This document shows positions 35,770-48,130 of a stretch of DNA of 64,000 nucleotides, one piece after another (the first letter of the stretch is position 1; every line of letters begins with the position of its first letter). Source of the DNA: Gordionus sp. m RMFG-2023 (taxonomy: Eukaryota; Nematomorpha; Gordioida; Chordodea; Parachordodidae). A program made the position numbers and the translations under genes. The stretch is taken from contig NC_088776.1 in the NCBI RefSeq assembly GCF_954871325.1, forward strand, positions 21,123,508-21,187,507, given 5' to 3'. The notes below the pieces were generated by a model. It was given only the letters and a program-made list of their open reading frames with translations, made no database searches and was not told where the DNA came from.

Positions 35770-36350
35770 CAGCGTCTACATGAGCGGGAGGGGTAGGAAC
35801 AATTCGCATCCTATTTTTTTTGAGGGGGTATGGGGTAAGCTGCTTTAATGGGGGTAGGATAAATTTTTTGGGGGGTTATCTATTAAATTTTGAGATGAAA
35901 TAGGACAAAATTTATTGCTGTAAAAATTAATACTTTTAATATAGTATTATTATAATACAATTCATCGACCAAATCTATATATTGCAAACAATAATACACA
36001 TTGTTTTCCAAATAAACTATCCTTTTAAATGTAATTTAAAAGGTTTAGATATTTAAGCAAGCTCATAATGCCATAATAATTAATTCATTGTAAATAATGG
36101 AGGTTTTAATTGAATTTATTATCTAAAAAATAAATTCTTTATATTCACAAAATATCGATAGTTGGTAGTAGAGATAGATTAATTTAAGTTATCCTTTATA
36201 AATTCTTTGAAAAGAGTATCAATAAATAAATAGGTAAAAATAATGATAAAGAGGCACCGCCGCCAAAGGCGGCGAGGATTTTTTATGGGGGTAGGCAAAG
36301 GTTTTTAAAGGGGGTTTGCATCCAGTGTAAATCCTGTCATGTAGACGCTG
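35770..36350. mobile_element. hAT-like MITE, TIR CAGCGTCTACATGA, perfect TSD TAAGTGAC
   Basis: CAGCGTCTACATGA at the left and TCATGTAGACGCTG at the right; TAAGTGAC at 35762-35769 and 36351-36358. Inserted in the MULE pseudogene, whose frame continues TIISDNLICTPK across the join. Contains a GC-rich hairpin CCGCCGCCAAAGGCGGCG at about 36258. Confidence 0.9.
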
Positions 36351-37029
36351 TAAGTGACAACTTAATATGTACTCCAAAAAATTTCATGACGGATTTCGAA
36401 ATGGCCAGTGTAAAGCTTTCAATAAAGTGTTTCCCAGTTCACAACGCAAACGTTTTTATTTCCATTTTGGCCAGTGATATTTAATTTACAACTTAGAATA
36501 TTGCTTGGCATTTGTTCCATCATTAAATGTAATTAAAACATTTGAATTACTATTAAACTTTAAACTACGATTTTTAATCTAACGATCAATTGCTACTCCA
36601 GCCTCTTATTGAGGCTTTTGAAAAAATTACATTGGTAAAACATTTGGAAGAGGCAGATTACCTGCTCTGTCTAATATTAAACTATGGAACTGTTGCCAAT
36701 TAACTATGAAAGGGGAAGCGAAAACAAACAATAGCGTCGAAAGGTGGCATAGATGCTTCAGTTCTCTCCTACCAAATCCCCACCCAAACATCTGGTAATT
36801 TATAAAAAGTTATCTATATATCTCCATTATTTTAAAATGATTTAAAACACAAAAAATTACTAATTAAAACTTTATAATTTATGTTTTAGGCTTAGAAAAA
36901 CAACAGGGTTTGGCAAAGTTAAAAATTGCTCAGTATAATTCTGGCCAAACACCCTCTACCCCGAGAAAAAAATATCAAAATCTACATGCGAGAATACCAA
37001 GAATTGTTTCTGATTTCGAAAATTCATAA

Positions 37030-38175
37030 AGATTCGATTTTTTTTCTTCTAATGAACTTCTATATTATAATTTATCAAATAAAATTATATGAAAATTAAC
37101 ATATCAAATATAAAATAAAATAAAACCTTATTCTATAAAAACGGAGGTGGGAGTGGGACTACAAGTTCCCAAAAAACATGAATAATTATATTTTAAAATA
37201 GTAATTTGTAGATTTTGTTTTAAAAAATAATATTCTCTAGTAATGTAAGCTCTTATCTTGCTATATTTTTTAAAAATTTTAAAGTTCCGTTTGATATGTC
37301 CAAGGGAAGAGATAAATATTGGTATAAAAATATAATAATTTGTTAATTTTGAATAATTGTTTTTTTATCTCTGCTATATCAACTGGATTAGAATTTAAAT
37401 TTTTTGGAAAAGAAGATACGAATGTGAAGTCCCAAATTAAGGATTTCCTTAAATATCAAGGCACGGAAGTTAAGCCATCTGGTCTTAGGCCATCATCTAA
37501 TGATAAATTAGTAGGCTCCAGAATGCTTGGCATTCTGGCCCTGGTAAGAGAACGGCTAATAGATAAATTAATTGCTGCATTCCTTGCATGTCTGCCTTGA
37601 CTATATATACAATTTAGACTATGTCTCCCTTTGGAGTCAACTAATATTTTTCATTTGATGCATGTATGTGGTTGAACTATGTTACATCCAATTCGATGGC
37701 CTATGGCAACTCTTAATTGTTCATCTGATAAAAGGTTACCTAGGTTACGACTTGGTAAATGCTCCCAACCATTCATAACCACTAGTACAGTCAGAATTCT
37801 GTAATAGTTGAATACTCCAAAGAGGGGTTTGATGAGATTATTTTAAAAAAATTTTAATTAAAGGTTCAAAAATAGATTGGTGTGTTAAGATTATGGGTAA
37901 AACAGCTTCAGATGGAGCTAAAGATACCTAGGCTGTCAAGGCTGAGTTTAAAGGGTTATCTTTAGGAGAGATAAAAGAAGATATCATGGCGTTATTCATC
38001 AAACGCGATGCCAAAAATGAAGAAAGAGATACAAGGTTTAATGAATATAAATCTAAACAACCCATTTCCGAAGGTAATTGTGAGAAACCCCAATTAAAAT
38101 CTTCCAATTAAATATTTAAAATATTTTTTAATATGCTTCTAAAAAATTCATGAACACGATTAATAATTTCATTAT
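37030..38175 (+). other. Unrecognised stretch with one 86-residue ORF
   Basis: 37340-37600 is open and contains SGLRPSSNDKLVGSRMLGIL; 37860-38100 contains weak coding-like sequence (EFKGLSLGEIKEDIMALFIK). Neither matched a family I know. They may be parts of the LINE that follows on the other strand or of another decayed element. Confidence 0.3.
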
Positions 38176-38179
38176 TTAA

Positions 38180-39380
38180 AAAAAAGGAAGAAGATCTAAA
38201 AATATATAAAATCTTTGGTAAAAATAAATATTTTTTTAAAAGAAAAAAGCTCTGGTGTGAAGGAATTTCTTTTAAAATATTTTAAAGTTCTAATATGCCT
38301 TCGAAAAATTTTTCCGCGAACACCTCATAGTTGGAAAAACTGCTTAAGGGTGGACCAAGAAGATTAATTTCACTTTTTTTTTATGATTTTAAACCCCTGG
38401 ACTTCGAGAGTATTTGAATTTAAAAGCATATTTCAGATTTAGCTTTATTTAGAGTAAGGCCTACGTTTAGATAATTCTTCTCTATACACTCTATCGCCTA
38501 GAATATTTTTAGAAGGTCCCCAGATGGTATCATCATCTAGATATCATATGTTTAAATCTAAGTTAAAAAAGGTTTATAGAGAATGAACTAGGTTATGTAT
38601 ATCTAAACTAATGATGAGAGGACCCAAAGGGTCTCCTTGTTGTATACCCTCATCAGAAGGAATTGTATATTCCCCGAATTTGAGAGGGGTTCTACAGCCA
38701 TAAGACTGTTCAATAAAGCTTGCATAAAATGGGAATTTTTCATAAAAAATGTTCAAAAATACTTTTCTATATAAAGAATTAAAAGGATTTTTAAAATAAT
38801 CATTACAGACTACGGTGTCTGAAGGAGGATCTTCGATATATATGCGAAGAGAGTGGGCGGCTATTTCGCATCCCCCTTAAGTACCAAAGCCTAGTTGATA
38901 TGTACATTTTTGAAGCATCAGGTTTGATGTGCTCAACGATTGTCTTAGCTAATAGTATCCTAAAAAAAGAGCCTATTGAAATCGGCCGAACTCCACTATC
39001 AGGCTTAGAAAAAGCAATTAAACTTGTACCAAAAAGAATTTGGTGAACTTGACTAGATAAATCATTGTTCAATATATTTTCACTAAGTATTACCAATGAA
39101 TTTACAAATGAATCTTGAAAAGGATTTTTAGAGTTAATTAAAAATTTATAAGAGGGGCGAAAACCGTCAATTCCCCCTGCAGAGTTCTTATTAAGAGATA
39201 AAACTGTTTTAATAAGTTCTTCCTTGCCTATTTTGATTAAATTAGATTTTATAAGGATGGGAAGATCTTTAGAAAAAACCTGAGGATGCAATTCTTTTAA
39301 TAAAGTGAAAGTATGTTCATCAAATGGAGCCAATTTATCATTAAAGAGCTCCACATACGTCCACTTTGTCTATTTGTTTT
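38180..39380 (-). pseudogene. Non-LTR (LINE) reverse transcriptase remnant
   Basis: Minus strand. 39354-38803 encodes KNSAGGIDGFRP (RT block 1-2), then LIAFSKPDSGVRPISIGSFF and LLAKTIVEHIKPD. 38756-38574 encodes YGCRTPLKFGEYTI and GIQQGDPLGPLI, the QGDPLGP block typical of LINE RTs. 38545-38460 encodes YLDDDTIWG, the catalytic YxDD. 38390-38200 encodes INLLGPPLSS and SFFLLKKYLFLPKI, the thumb-like end. The frame changes between blocks and there are stops. No 3' tail or target duplication was defined, and the clade was not assigned. Confidence 0.75.
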
Positions 39381-39711
39381 TAGATAATTTTGCATTTATG
39401 GGTAAAATCAGAGGTAGTCCTAAATCAGGAACGTAATTTTCGATTTCTAAGTCATAAAAATGGTCTGTTCTGTTTTTAATAAAATCATGTAAAGCAGTTT
39501 TTTTATTATCTTAATGACTATTAATATAACAATAAATGTTTAATATTTTAAATTCTTATCTACAATAATAAAATTTTGTTTGTTTTTATATATTAATCTC
39601 AAATATTTTATATTTACATTACTTATTTGTGACAAAAAATACTAGGAATTTAAGAGCTCTAGTTTGGTATAAAATTTAGCTAGCTAAATATAGACTCAAT
39701 CATCCAGATTA

Positions 39712-40890
39712 TTGTTGTTAATCGACTAAGTCTCGACTTAGCTGAAAACTGGAGCCAAGTTTTGGGTCGAAACTCGAGTTGTAAATTAAGTTCCTAAACT
39801 CAAGTTATTAAACTCGAGTCGTAAACTCAAGCCTATAAACTTGAATCGACTAGAGGACAAATAGTTCTATAAACTGTCGACACGAATTCTATGAACTTGA
39901 GTCGACTAGAGGACGAAGATTTGAAATTAGTTATTAGTTATTATTAATTAATAAAAAATAAAATAACACTCAATAATTTATAATATTGTTTCTCAATAAT
40001 CTCACCGATTAAGATTATAACTTATAATTTCTCAATAATCTCACCGATTATTATTATAACTTAATATTAATGGTTAGAATTTTGAACATTTTAACATTTC
40101 TTTATTTTATAACTTTTTTTAAAATTAATTCCAATATTTTTATAAAACAATCATAAAAATCATAATAAAATAAAAATAATCTATATAAATTCTTTTCTTT
40201 GTTTTACAATTATTATATTCATCCGCGTTAATTCTTTATCAATCAATGTAAACAAAAATCAATATTTTTTATGTTTCTAAATATATATTAACAATTGATT
40301 GACATTTATCATTTAATAATAATTATATTGATAAATATATATATATATAATATACCAACATATATGAAATATCTAATACAAATATATATGAAATATATAT
40401 CACATTTGTTGTTTTTTTTTATTATTGCTTTAGACTTCTTACTTGAGTCGTGAATACGAAATATATACTTGAGTCGATTAGAGGATGAATAGTTCTATGG
40501 ACTTGAGTATCAATTTGAGTCGACTAGATGATGAAGAGATTTCAAATTAGTTATTATTAATTAATAAAACTTTTTTTTTTATTTTTTACTTTAGACGTCC
40601 AACTTGAGTCGTGAATACGAAATGCATACTTGAGTCAACTAGAGGACGAATAGTTTTAACTTGAGTGGTCAACTTGATAGAGGACGAAGATTTCAAATTA
40701 GTTATTATTAAATAATAAAAAAATCGTTCTGTTCTGTTCTTTTTTTATTTTTAACTTTAGACTTCCAACTTGAGTCGTGAATACGAAGTATATACTTGAG
40801 TCGATTAGAGAATGAATGGTTCTATGAACTTGAGTCGTCAACTTGAGTCAACTAGAGGATGAAGATTTAATTAGATTTTATATTCCTACC
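39712..40890. repeat. Left array of ~165-bp GAGTCG-rich repeats
   Basis: Units contain CTTGAGTCGTGAATACGAA, TACTTGAGTCGATTAGAGG, then an A/T-rich AATTAGTTATTATTAATTAA. Clear units begin near 40440, 40602 and 40770, with degenerate ones before. The inverted counterpart is at 47590-48120. Confidence 0.8.
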
Positions 40891-42100
40891 TAGGCCTGAA
40901 AAATTTTTTTCAATAACTAATTTAATTTGAATTTATTTCTTGTTTCTTCGAAACACTCCCTTTTCCCTCTAATAACATATTATTTGTTTTCAAGGTACTT
41001 TTAAAAAAATAAGAATTGTATTTTATATTTTTATATATAGTTATAATAAAATCAAGAAACATATTTTATTGTTTTATTTATAATATATTATATATATAAA
41101 TTTATTAATACAAAAATTTATTAATACAAAAATTTATTAATACAAAATTTATTTTATATATTTTTTTGAAAAAAATATTAAATAAAATAATAAAGATGAA
41201 AAAGTAAAATAAAAAGAAAATAATATTTTTTTTTATCCAGGGCAGAGGTTAGAAAAGAAATAATATATAGATTCTAAAATTTAAAAAAATCGTCTGGGAT
41301 ATTAATAATTCTATTTAGAAATGTACAAATGTTAAAAATATGTATGACTTTGGAACAAAAACCAACAATTGATGGAGAGTTTGACTCAAGTGCAAATGCC
41401 AAGGTAAAATTCAAATGGTTAGGTAAAAAATTTTGATATATATTCTATTAATTGGAGTAAGATTCATTTTCTTATGATATGTATAACTTATAAAAATTAT
41501 ATTATTAATACGCCAACTTGCGGATTTAATATTATGAAATTTAAAATGTAATTATAATTATTTTTAATTTAATTATACTAAAGGATTTAAACTCTTTATT
41601 ATGAGATAGGGGGAAATACAACTATTAATGTCTATTCATTTATTATTGAATATATTTTGGAAGTATAGTAAAACGGTATCCTCGAAAGAATATATTTTAT
41701 TAACTTTTATTAATTTATACAATAATTTCAAATTTACAAAACGGAAATTACTATGCTATTACAAATACAATTATTAATATCTTTATTTAATGATCTTTAT
41801 TTAAAAATGAATTTTTCAAAACTTTTGTAATAATTTTTGATGAATAAAAAAGATCTAATATCTCGAAAAAAAAATATATTATATAATCATCATTTTTTAC
41901 TTCAAATATAATAATAATAATTTCCCAATCAGATGTATGCAATACCTCTGATTGACGTTTAACCAAAATAAATTGTAAATACATATAATATACTAGGACA
42001 TATATCTAAGAATATAATTTTTTATAAGTTATTTATAGAATAAGAAAATGAACCTCGCTCCAATTAAGAGAGAATATAACAAATTTTTTTACCTATTTTT
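40891..42100. other. AT-rich non-coding stretch
   Basis: Nothing recognised; A/T runs and short direct repeats such as AAAATTTATTAATAC three times near 41105. Confidence 0.35.
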
Positions 42101-42214
42101 ACCTTGGCATTTGCAGTTTACCTTGGCATTTGCAGTTTACCTTGGCATTTGCAGTTTACCTTGGCATTTGCAGTTTACCTTAGCATTTGCAGTTTACCTT
42201 AGCATTTGTAGTTT
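42101..42214. repeat. 19-bp minisatellite, six copies
   Basis: ACCTTGGCATTTGCAGTTT repeats at exactly 19-bp steps (42101, 42120, 42139 and on), with T-to-A changes in the last copies. The overlapping ORF of HLQFTLAFAVYLG repeats is a by-product. Confidence 0.95.
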
Positions 42215-42262
42215 AGTCAAACCGATTGATGGATGTTGTAATTTGATAAATATAGTAAAAAT

Positions 42263-42480
42263 TAGAAATCTGCAAAAATAGGCCCGAACCGAATAGGTTT
42301 CAGGTCGAGCCTATTTTTTTTAAAAAAAATCGGGTTTGAGTTTGGTCGGGTCTAATATTTTTAAAAAAAATTCAGGTCGGGCCTTAGAATTTTTTTTTAT
42401 ATATATCTTAAATTTATCAATTTTATGTTTAATTTTTATTTAAATTTAAAATAATCCATTTATAGAAACTAGACACCACA
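42263..42480. mobile_element. Truncated copy of the TAGTGATCTGCA GC-rich MITE family
   Basis: AATCTGCAAAAATAGGCCCG, then CAGGTCGAGCCTATTTTTTT and the shared TTTATAGAAACTAGAC block, parallel to the interiors of 26832-27145 and 49423-49771. The far end is missing. Confidence 0.55.
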
Positions 42481-42513
42481 TAACTTTTATTTTGAGTAAT
42501 TGAGATGTGGGGG

Positions 42514-44397
42514 CAAGGTTGCCAGATGTCACGATTTCGCCGTGATTCTCACGATTTCATACCTATTCATGCTTTTCTCACGTTTTTAAATTTTTTCAAA
42601 ATATTTTAAAATATTTTTAAAAACAAATATAAAATTTTAAATTAATTTTATTTTAAAATATTTAAAAAAATTGTAGTATCTGTTAATAGTCCAACTAATA
42701 AATCATATTCATTGATCAATTACCCACAACACAAATTCAATTTTTATAAAGTTTATCAAGTATAATTATAATATGAATTTAAATAACTACACATTTCTTT
42801 TATGGATTTTATAAATCTTATGAAATAAATTAAGGGCAAATATTATAAAAGATATAAAAAACAATCATCCGTTTTCAATACAACGGATGCATAGAATAAA
42901 GGTAATATAAAAACATTTCCCTTATTACTTAGATACTTCAACAAAAAGAATGGAATAAATGTTTAAAAAATTTTCGTCTGACAGTGAAACCCCTAAAGAC
43001 ATATCTAGATGCTTGCTAGAAAATTTAAAATTCGCTGAACTTGATATTGCTAATGTAACGGCCTATTGTGCAGATAACGCATCTTTAAACTTTGGGAAAA
43101 ATTAAAGTATTTGGACAGAATTGAAAAGGCATAATAATAATATTATACCAATGGGTTATATGTGACATTCTTCACAATTCGTTTAAAAAGGCCATAATTT
43201 TTTTCAAATATGATATTGAGAGTATAGTAATTAAATGCTGTAATGAATTTAGCAACTCAACAAAATGAATTACGATTTTAAAAGAATTAGTAGAATGGTG
43301 TAATTTAGAATGGTCAGAATTACTTCGCCTTGTTCCAACACGCTGGCTTACATTAATCCCAGCGATTAAGCGGATGCTTAAGTATTTTCAACCCCTTAAA
43401 GAATATTTTTTATCATTATCAGCAACTCCACCAATTTTGAAAATAATTTTTGAAGATGATTTTGCAGAGGCATATTTAGGTGTTGCCCTTAACGTTGGCA
43501 CTTTAGTCAATAACATAAATTTACAATTGCAATCTAAAGATGTATTAGCAATATATACATGATCTTTTCCTAAAACTAAAGAATTCATTAAATTTAAAAA
43601 TTCAACAAAATTTTTATGGGAGCATTTCTAAAAATATTTTACAACATAATAATGATGTAGAAAAGGCAATAAATTTCAAAAATGAATCAAAGATATTTAT
43701 AAAAAATATTATTAAATATGTAAAAAAACGTTATGATATTATAGATATTAAAAAAATGTCCAGAATTTGAACAATTACAAAAAATTATTAGTAATTATAA
43801 AATACCAAACATAGATACAGAAATTCTCTTTGAGGATTATTCACAATTTTATTCTTATTATGAAGAAAAATTATCAAATCCAAAAAAAAATGGATGGATT
43901 TTCTTTCTAATAAAAACTCACCATTGATAGAGAAATGCAATTTTAATTTTCTATTCCGCATTCAAATGCTTCATCAGAGAGAATATTAAGTCTAATGACT
44001 ACTGCTTGGAGAAAAGAACGTCATCTTTGGAAGCTGAACTTATGGTTAAACAAAATATAACTATTCATGCAAAGAGTTTTCAGCCTATCTCCACTGCCTA
44101 TGGGATATCTTTATTGCCTCTTTTAAAATCTTCCATAAAATATAATAATTAATATTATGCTATATTTATAAACATGAGAAAATTATACATCATAATTGTT
44201 ATTAGTAAATCAATAAAGAATTTTCTTTGTCTTAAAAATCTTGTTATATTAAATATAACATATTAACTTAGATGAATATGCTACATCAATTACCAAGGCC
44301 GAAAACCCGCAATTGGGGGGTATGGGGGCGAAGCCCCACATTAATTATTATAAAAGAAAAACTCACTTTTTCAAGTGAAGAATATCTGGCAACCCTG
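42514..44397 (+). mobile_element. hAT element, TIR CAGGGTTGCCAGAT, perfect TSD TGTGGGGG
   Basis: Left end CAAGGTTGCCAGATGTCAC, right end AATATCTGGCAACCCTG. TGTGGGGG is at 42506-42513 and 44398-44405. A decayed transposase lies on the plus strand: from 42960 MFKKFSSDSETPKDISRCLL and DIANVTAYCADNASLNFGK, then 43374-43562 KEYFLSLSATPPILKIIFED, and about 43955-44150 SIPHSNASSERI..SLMTTAWRKERH, the hAT dimerisation end. Stops and frame changes throughout. 1884 bp. Confidence 0.85.
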
Positions 44398-44548
44398 TGT
44401 GGGGGGGGGGGGGGTAACCAATAATCTTTAATTATTTAATTCTTATATTTTAATAATATTTTTTTGCCACAATCATGTTTAAAATTATTTTATATGACTG
44501 AAAAAAACATTTTCCATTTTTTTTATATTTCACATCATTTATACTAAA

Positions 44549-46821
44549 ATGTCGTACCTAGATAGTGATGAAGATAACAACCCACTACTAGATAACATGG
44601 ACCTTGACTCGGAGGTAGAAATATGTAACAATTTTTATAATTATAAATGTGTGTAGAAGGACCTTGCACACAACCAGATCATATGGATGATCAAGATCAA
44701 GACATCAATATGAGTCTAATATCAGTAATATCGATTCCTCAGTTAATACATTGATAAATAGTACTTCTTTTAATACAAAGAGCATGTTTGAATTAAGCTC
44801 CAACAAAAAATCGCCGAATGTGGAAAATGTGTAATAGATATTTTAACGTTCACACTACAACAAGTATATAACAAATAAAATTATGAGCTATATTTATTTT
44901 TATAGCCAATTTTACATATTAGAGGAAATAATTCAAATTTAATTAGAAATGGAGAGAGCAAAGATATACCAAAAAACTTAGTTGGCATTCGTTGATTATT
45001 ACCGGAAAACGAATGTCTTAACAAATTAATTTTAAGATTTATTATAAAGAACAATATTTATTTCAAAGCTATGGATATTAAGGAGTTCAGAAATATTTTT
45101 TCCTTCATATTCCAGCATGATAAAATTTAGACTAGACAAGCAAATACATTGAAAAAATGTATAAAATTTCAAATTACAACTCATCAGAAATTTACAAAAT
45201 GTTAAAAGTAAATTGGCCATCATAACTGATATGTGGACATTCATCAGCTCATCGTCTTTTTGCGTAATTACATGCCATTATATTGATAAAAAGTGGAAAA
45301 TAGAAAATTGTCTTCTAGATTTAATTCAGCTATCATATCCTCATAGTGGTGAGGATATATCATAATATTTGTTAGAATCTCTCGATGACTTTGAGATCCA
45401 GGACAAGATTATCACTATCACACACGATAACCCATAACATTATAAACGTTGCTGGAAAAATGAATAAACTTTATGAAAAATATAAAACAAGCTTATACAG
45501 CCACCGATGTTTAGCCCATATTATCAATTTGATAGTTAAAGAAGGGATTTCAATATTAGATAAAAAAAACGAAATAAAATAACTAATGTTGTAAAAAAGT
45601 TATATTATCCACCAATTCACAAAAATACACGGAGCTATCAAGTGGGTCGAGGATTCCTTTAGATATAGTAACACTAAATATTTAATGACATCAACATTAA
45701 ACAAAGTAAGTTATAACATTTTTAATGCCTTTTATATTCTTCTAAAAATGGTGATCATTATATTATTAAAAAATCTTGACTATATATAAGAGAAACTGGG
45801 GCTAGTCAAACCGTTTTTTTACAAATCTCAATCTTCCATACTTTTTAAGCCATAATATAATTATTTAATTCAATTGACCTTTTAAGTTTATATAATACTC
45901 AAATAATATAGTATTACAATTTTGATAACCTTTTTGAGATATAACTTTGCATTGTCTAATAATATATTTAATTTATATAGAATTTAGATGCAATTAAACA
46001 GCTAGGAAAAAAAATGTATGACATAACCTTTCGAAATAAATGATAGAGAGGCCAAATCTTTAAATGGAAAATTTTTTAAAGCCTTTTTATAAAATAACAC
46101 TCGAAATATCATCAGATACCACTACAATTGTAACCGCAGTTTTATTTATGGCAAAGATGGACAAAATTTTAGGGGAGGTTTCCAAAAATTATCCAAATGA
46201 TAATATTAAAAAAGTGGCAAGTAAAATGCTGATAAAAAGTGGAACATCTGAGCACATTCAACAATTATGTAGCTACCATGTTAGATCCAAAAACTAAAAT
46301 AAAATATATGCCTAATTTTGTATCAAAGCAGGATTATAATGAACAATTAAAATTATTATATAAAATCTATGGATGGACATTGCACAAAGCGAATGTTTGA
46401 GTTCTCTCAAGATGATATGGAAACACAGCCTTATTCGGTCTGTATGCATCACGAATTGAGAAAGTAATTATAAATGTTTACTTTATATTAATTTTTAAAT
46501 TTTAGGGATTGTGAATTTCCAGATCTCACGAGAGATGAAATTATAGAATACATAAAAGAACCAGTTCAAGTTTCAACCAATATACATGATTGGTGGGCGA
46601 AAAACAGCGATTTTTAACCAACCTTGTCGCTGATAGCTAAGGATTACCTTGCTCAACAAACGTTCAGCATTCCAAGTGAAAGAGCATTCAGCAAGGCCTA
46701 TGATTTTTTAACCAAGAAGCGAAACAGGATGTCACCGACAACACTTAAACATTGTATGTGCTTAAAATTGGGATGTTATAATATGAAATCATTATCTATA
46801 TATTCATCTGTACCTTATTGA
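44549..46821 (+). pseudogene. ZBED-like hAT transposase with host-sized introns, degraded
   Basis: Begins MSYLDSDEDNNPLLDNMDLD. Blocks in order: about 44990-45110 LPENECLNKLILRFIIKNN; 45195-45420 SLITDMWTFISSSSFCVITC, HYIDKKWKIENCLLDL; 45470-45580 MNKLYEKYKTSLYSHRCLAH followed by IINLIVKEG; 45985-46030 LDAIKQLGKKMYDITFRNK; 46064-46290 MENFLKPFYKITLEISSDTT; 46506-46790 GDCEFPDLTRDEIIEYIKEP and SIPSERAFSKAYDFLTKKRN, the dimerisation end. Three GT-AG introns are visible: 44615-44656 (42 nt), 45706-45980 (275 nt, GTAAGT donor), 46464-46505 (42 nt). Some stops and frame changes lie between blocks. It could be the transposase of the surrounding 39710-48143 element or an aged gene derived from it. 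Confidence 0.7.
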
Positions 46822-46859
46822 TTCTATTATAAATCTTGTTATTTGTATTATAAAGTTAT

Positions 46860-47585
46860 CAATAAATATTTAAAAATAAATAAATATTGTGTGATTTATA
46901 TATTATTTTGAAGATATTTAGTAATATTTTATTTAATATAAGATTATAGGCCTCTTTTAATTAGATTTTATCTACTCAAATGGAAATATTTGGTTAAATT
47001 TTATTTAGAATAATTTTTCTTAATAATGAGTAATGACTAAATTATAACGATGAGCTACAATATTAATTATATAATAAAATATAAAGCATCTTAATATTGA
47101 AAAAGCTAAATTTATTTAAAAAAAATAAAAATCGTAAAAGAATATTAACATTAGATCTATGATAGATCTTAAACCTTAATCAAACGGCAACGATTATAAT
47201 AAAGGAACACTGAAAAATTAGGGATCTATAATTCTAAAAATTGTGGCCCTTAGACAAAGCTAGCTAAATTAATTTCTTGGAATAAAAAACTATCCCGATA
47301 AAAAAAATGTCTAAAATAAAACCAATTGCTTGCCTTAACATAATAGAGCTCTGGTTCATCCAAAAAATAGTCGGCATTATACATCACAGTATGAATAGGT
47401 TTTAAGCAGTACCCCCCCCCCCCCCGCGTTTTATATAATAAACATCTTGTTGGTATAAAATGTATCTGTATGTTATATTAAATTGTTATAATGTTTGTTC
47501 ATAATTCTGATAAAAGCCTTAACTATTCTAAAAAATATATTAAAAATTCTAGACTAAATTTAAATTCCGATCTTCCCCATTCCTA
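46860..47585. other. AT-rich non-coding stretch
   Basis: No gene seen. A run of 14-15 C at 47411. Confidence 0.35.
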
Positions 47586-47589
47586 ATAA

Positions 47590-48130
47590 TCTATTCGTTC
47601 TTTAGTCGACTTAAGTTTATAACTCGTAATCACGACTCAAGTTGGAAGTCTAAAGTAAAAAATAAAAAAAACAAAACAAATGTTTTATTAATTAATAATA
47701 ACTAATTTGAAATCTTCGTCCACTAGTCTACTCAAGTTGACGACTTTTATAGAACTATTCATCCTCTAGTCGACTCAAGTATATATTTCGTATTCACGAC
47801 TCAAGTTGGAAGCCTAAAGTTAAAAATTAAAAAAAAAAAAATGTTTTGTTAATTAATAATTACTAATTTCAAATTTTCGTCCTCTAGTCGACTCAGGATC
47901 ATATAACTATTCGTCCTCTAGTCTATTCAAGTTCATAGAATTATTCGCCTCTAATCGACTCAAGTTGGAAGTCTAAAGTAAAAAAAATGTAAAAAAACAG
48001 AACAAATATCTTAATTTAATAACTATTTGAAATGTTTGTCCTCTAGTCGACAGACTTGAGTTACGACTTGAGTTAGTCGACTTATTCGACTAACGATAAA
48101 CACTGAGTCGGAGTCGGGTGAACTCCACTT
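47590..48130. repeat. Right array of ~170-bp GAGTCG-rich repeats, inverted relative to 39712-40890
   Basis: CACGACTCAAGTTGGAAG occurs at about 47632, 47799 and, altered, 47954, with TCCTCTAGTCGACTCAAG between. This is the reverse complement of the left array. Confidence 0.8.

Larger units (their letters stand above)
33540..37028 (+). pseudogene. FLYWCH/MULE transposase remnant, split by two hAT insertions
   Basis: Pieces in order: 33545-33610 KVVPKTNYYRCLDQDIFKR (FLYWCH-like); 33690-33845 IKNEALNDTMEASNFIVAKH and DSIWHYLSYEAYNSPHG; then a hAT insert; 35360-35420 LQNPSSPIELVIPHEYSITD; 35526-35700 VPDPVIIFGTKNNLNFLASC and EHWFSDGTFKSWLPYFTQIY, the DGTFK block of the MULE DDE domain; then a second insert; 36352-36470 SDNLICTPKNFMTDFEMASV, the second acidic block (TDFE); 36715-37010 ERWHRCFSSLLPNPHPNIW and QQGLAKLKIAQYNSGQTP. 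The order is that of animal MULEs that carry FLYWCH domains. Stops and frame changes occur, so it is not functional. Possible introns lie at about 35420-35525 and 36798-36893. Confidence 0.75.

Noticed and set aside
38180-39380. Retrovirus or LTR-element polymerase
   Set aside because: The QGDPLGP block and overall RT layout are of non-LTR type, and no LTR, protease or integrase was seen.
42048-42281. ORF with HLQFTLAFAVYLG repeats resembling a membrane protein
   Set aside because: It is the 19-bp minisatellite read in successive frames.
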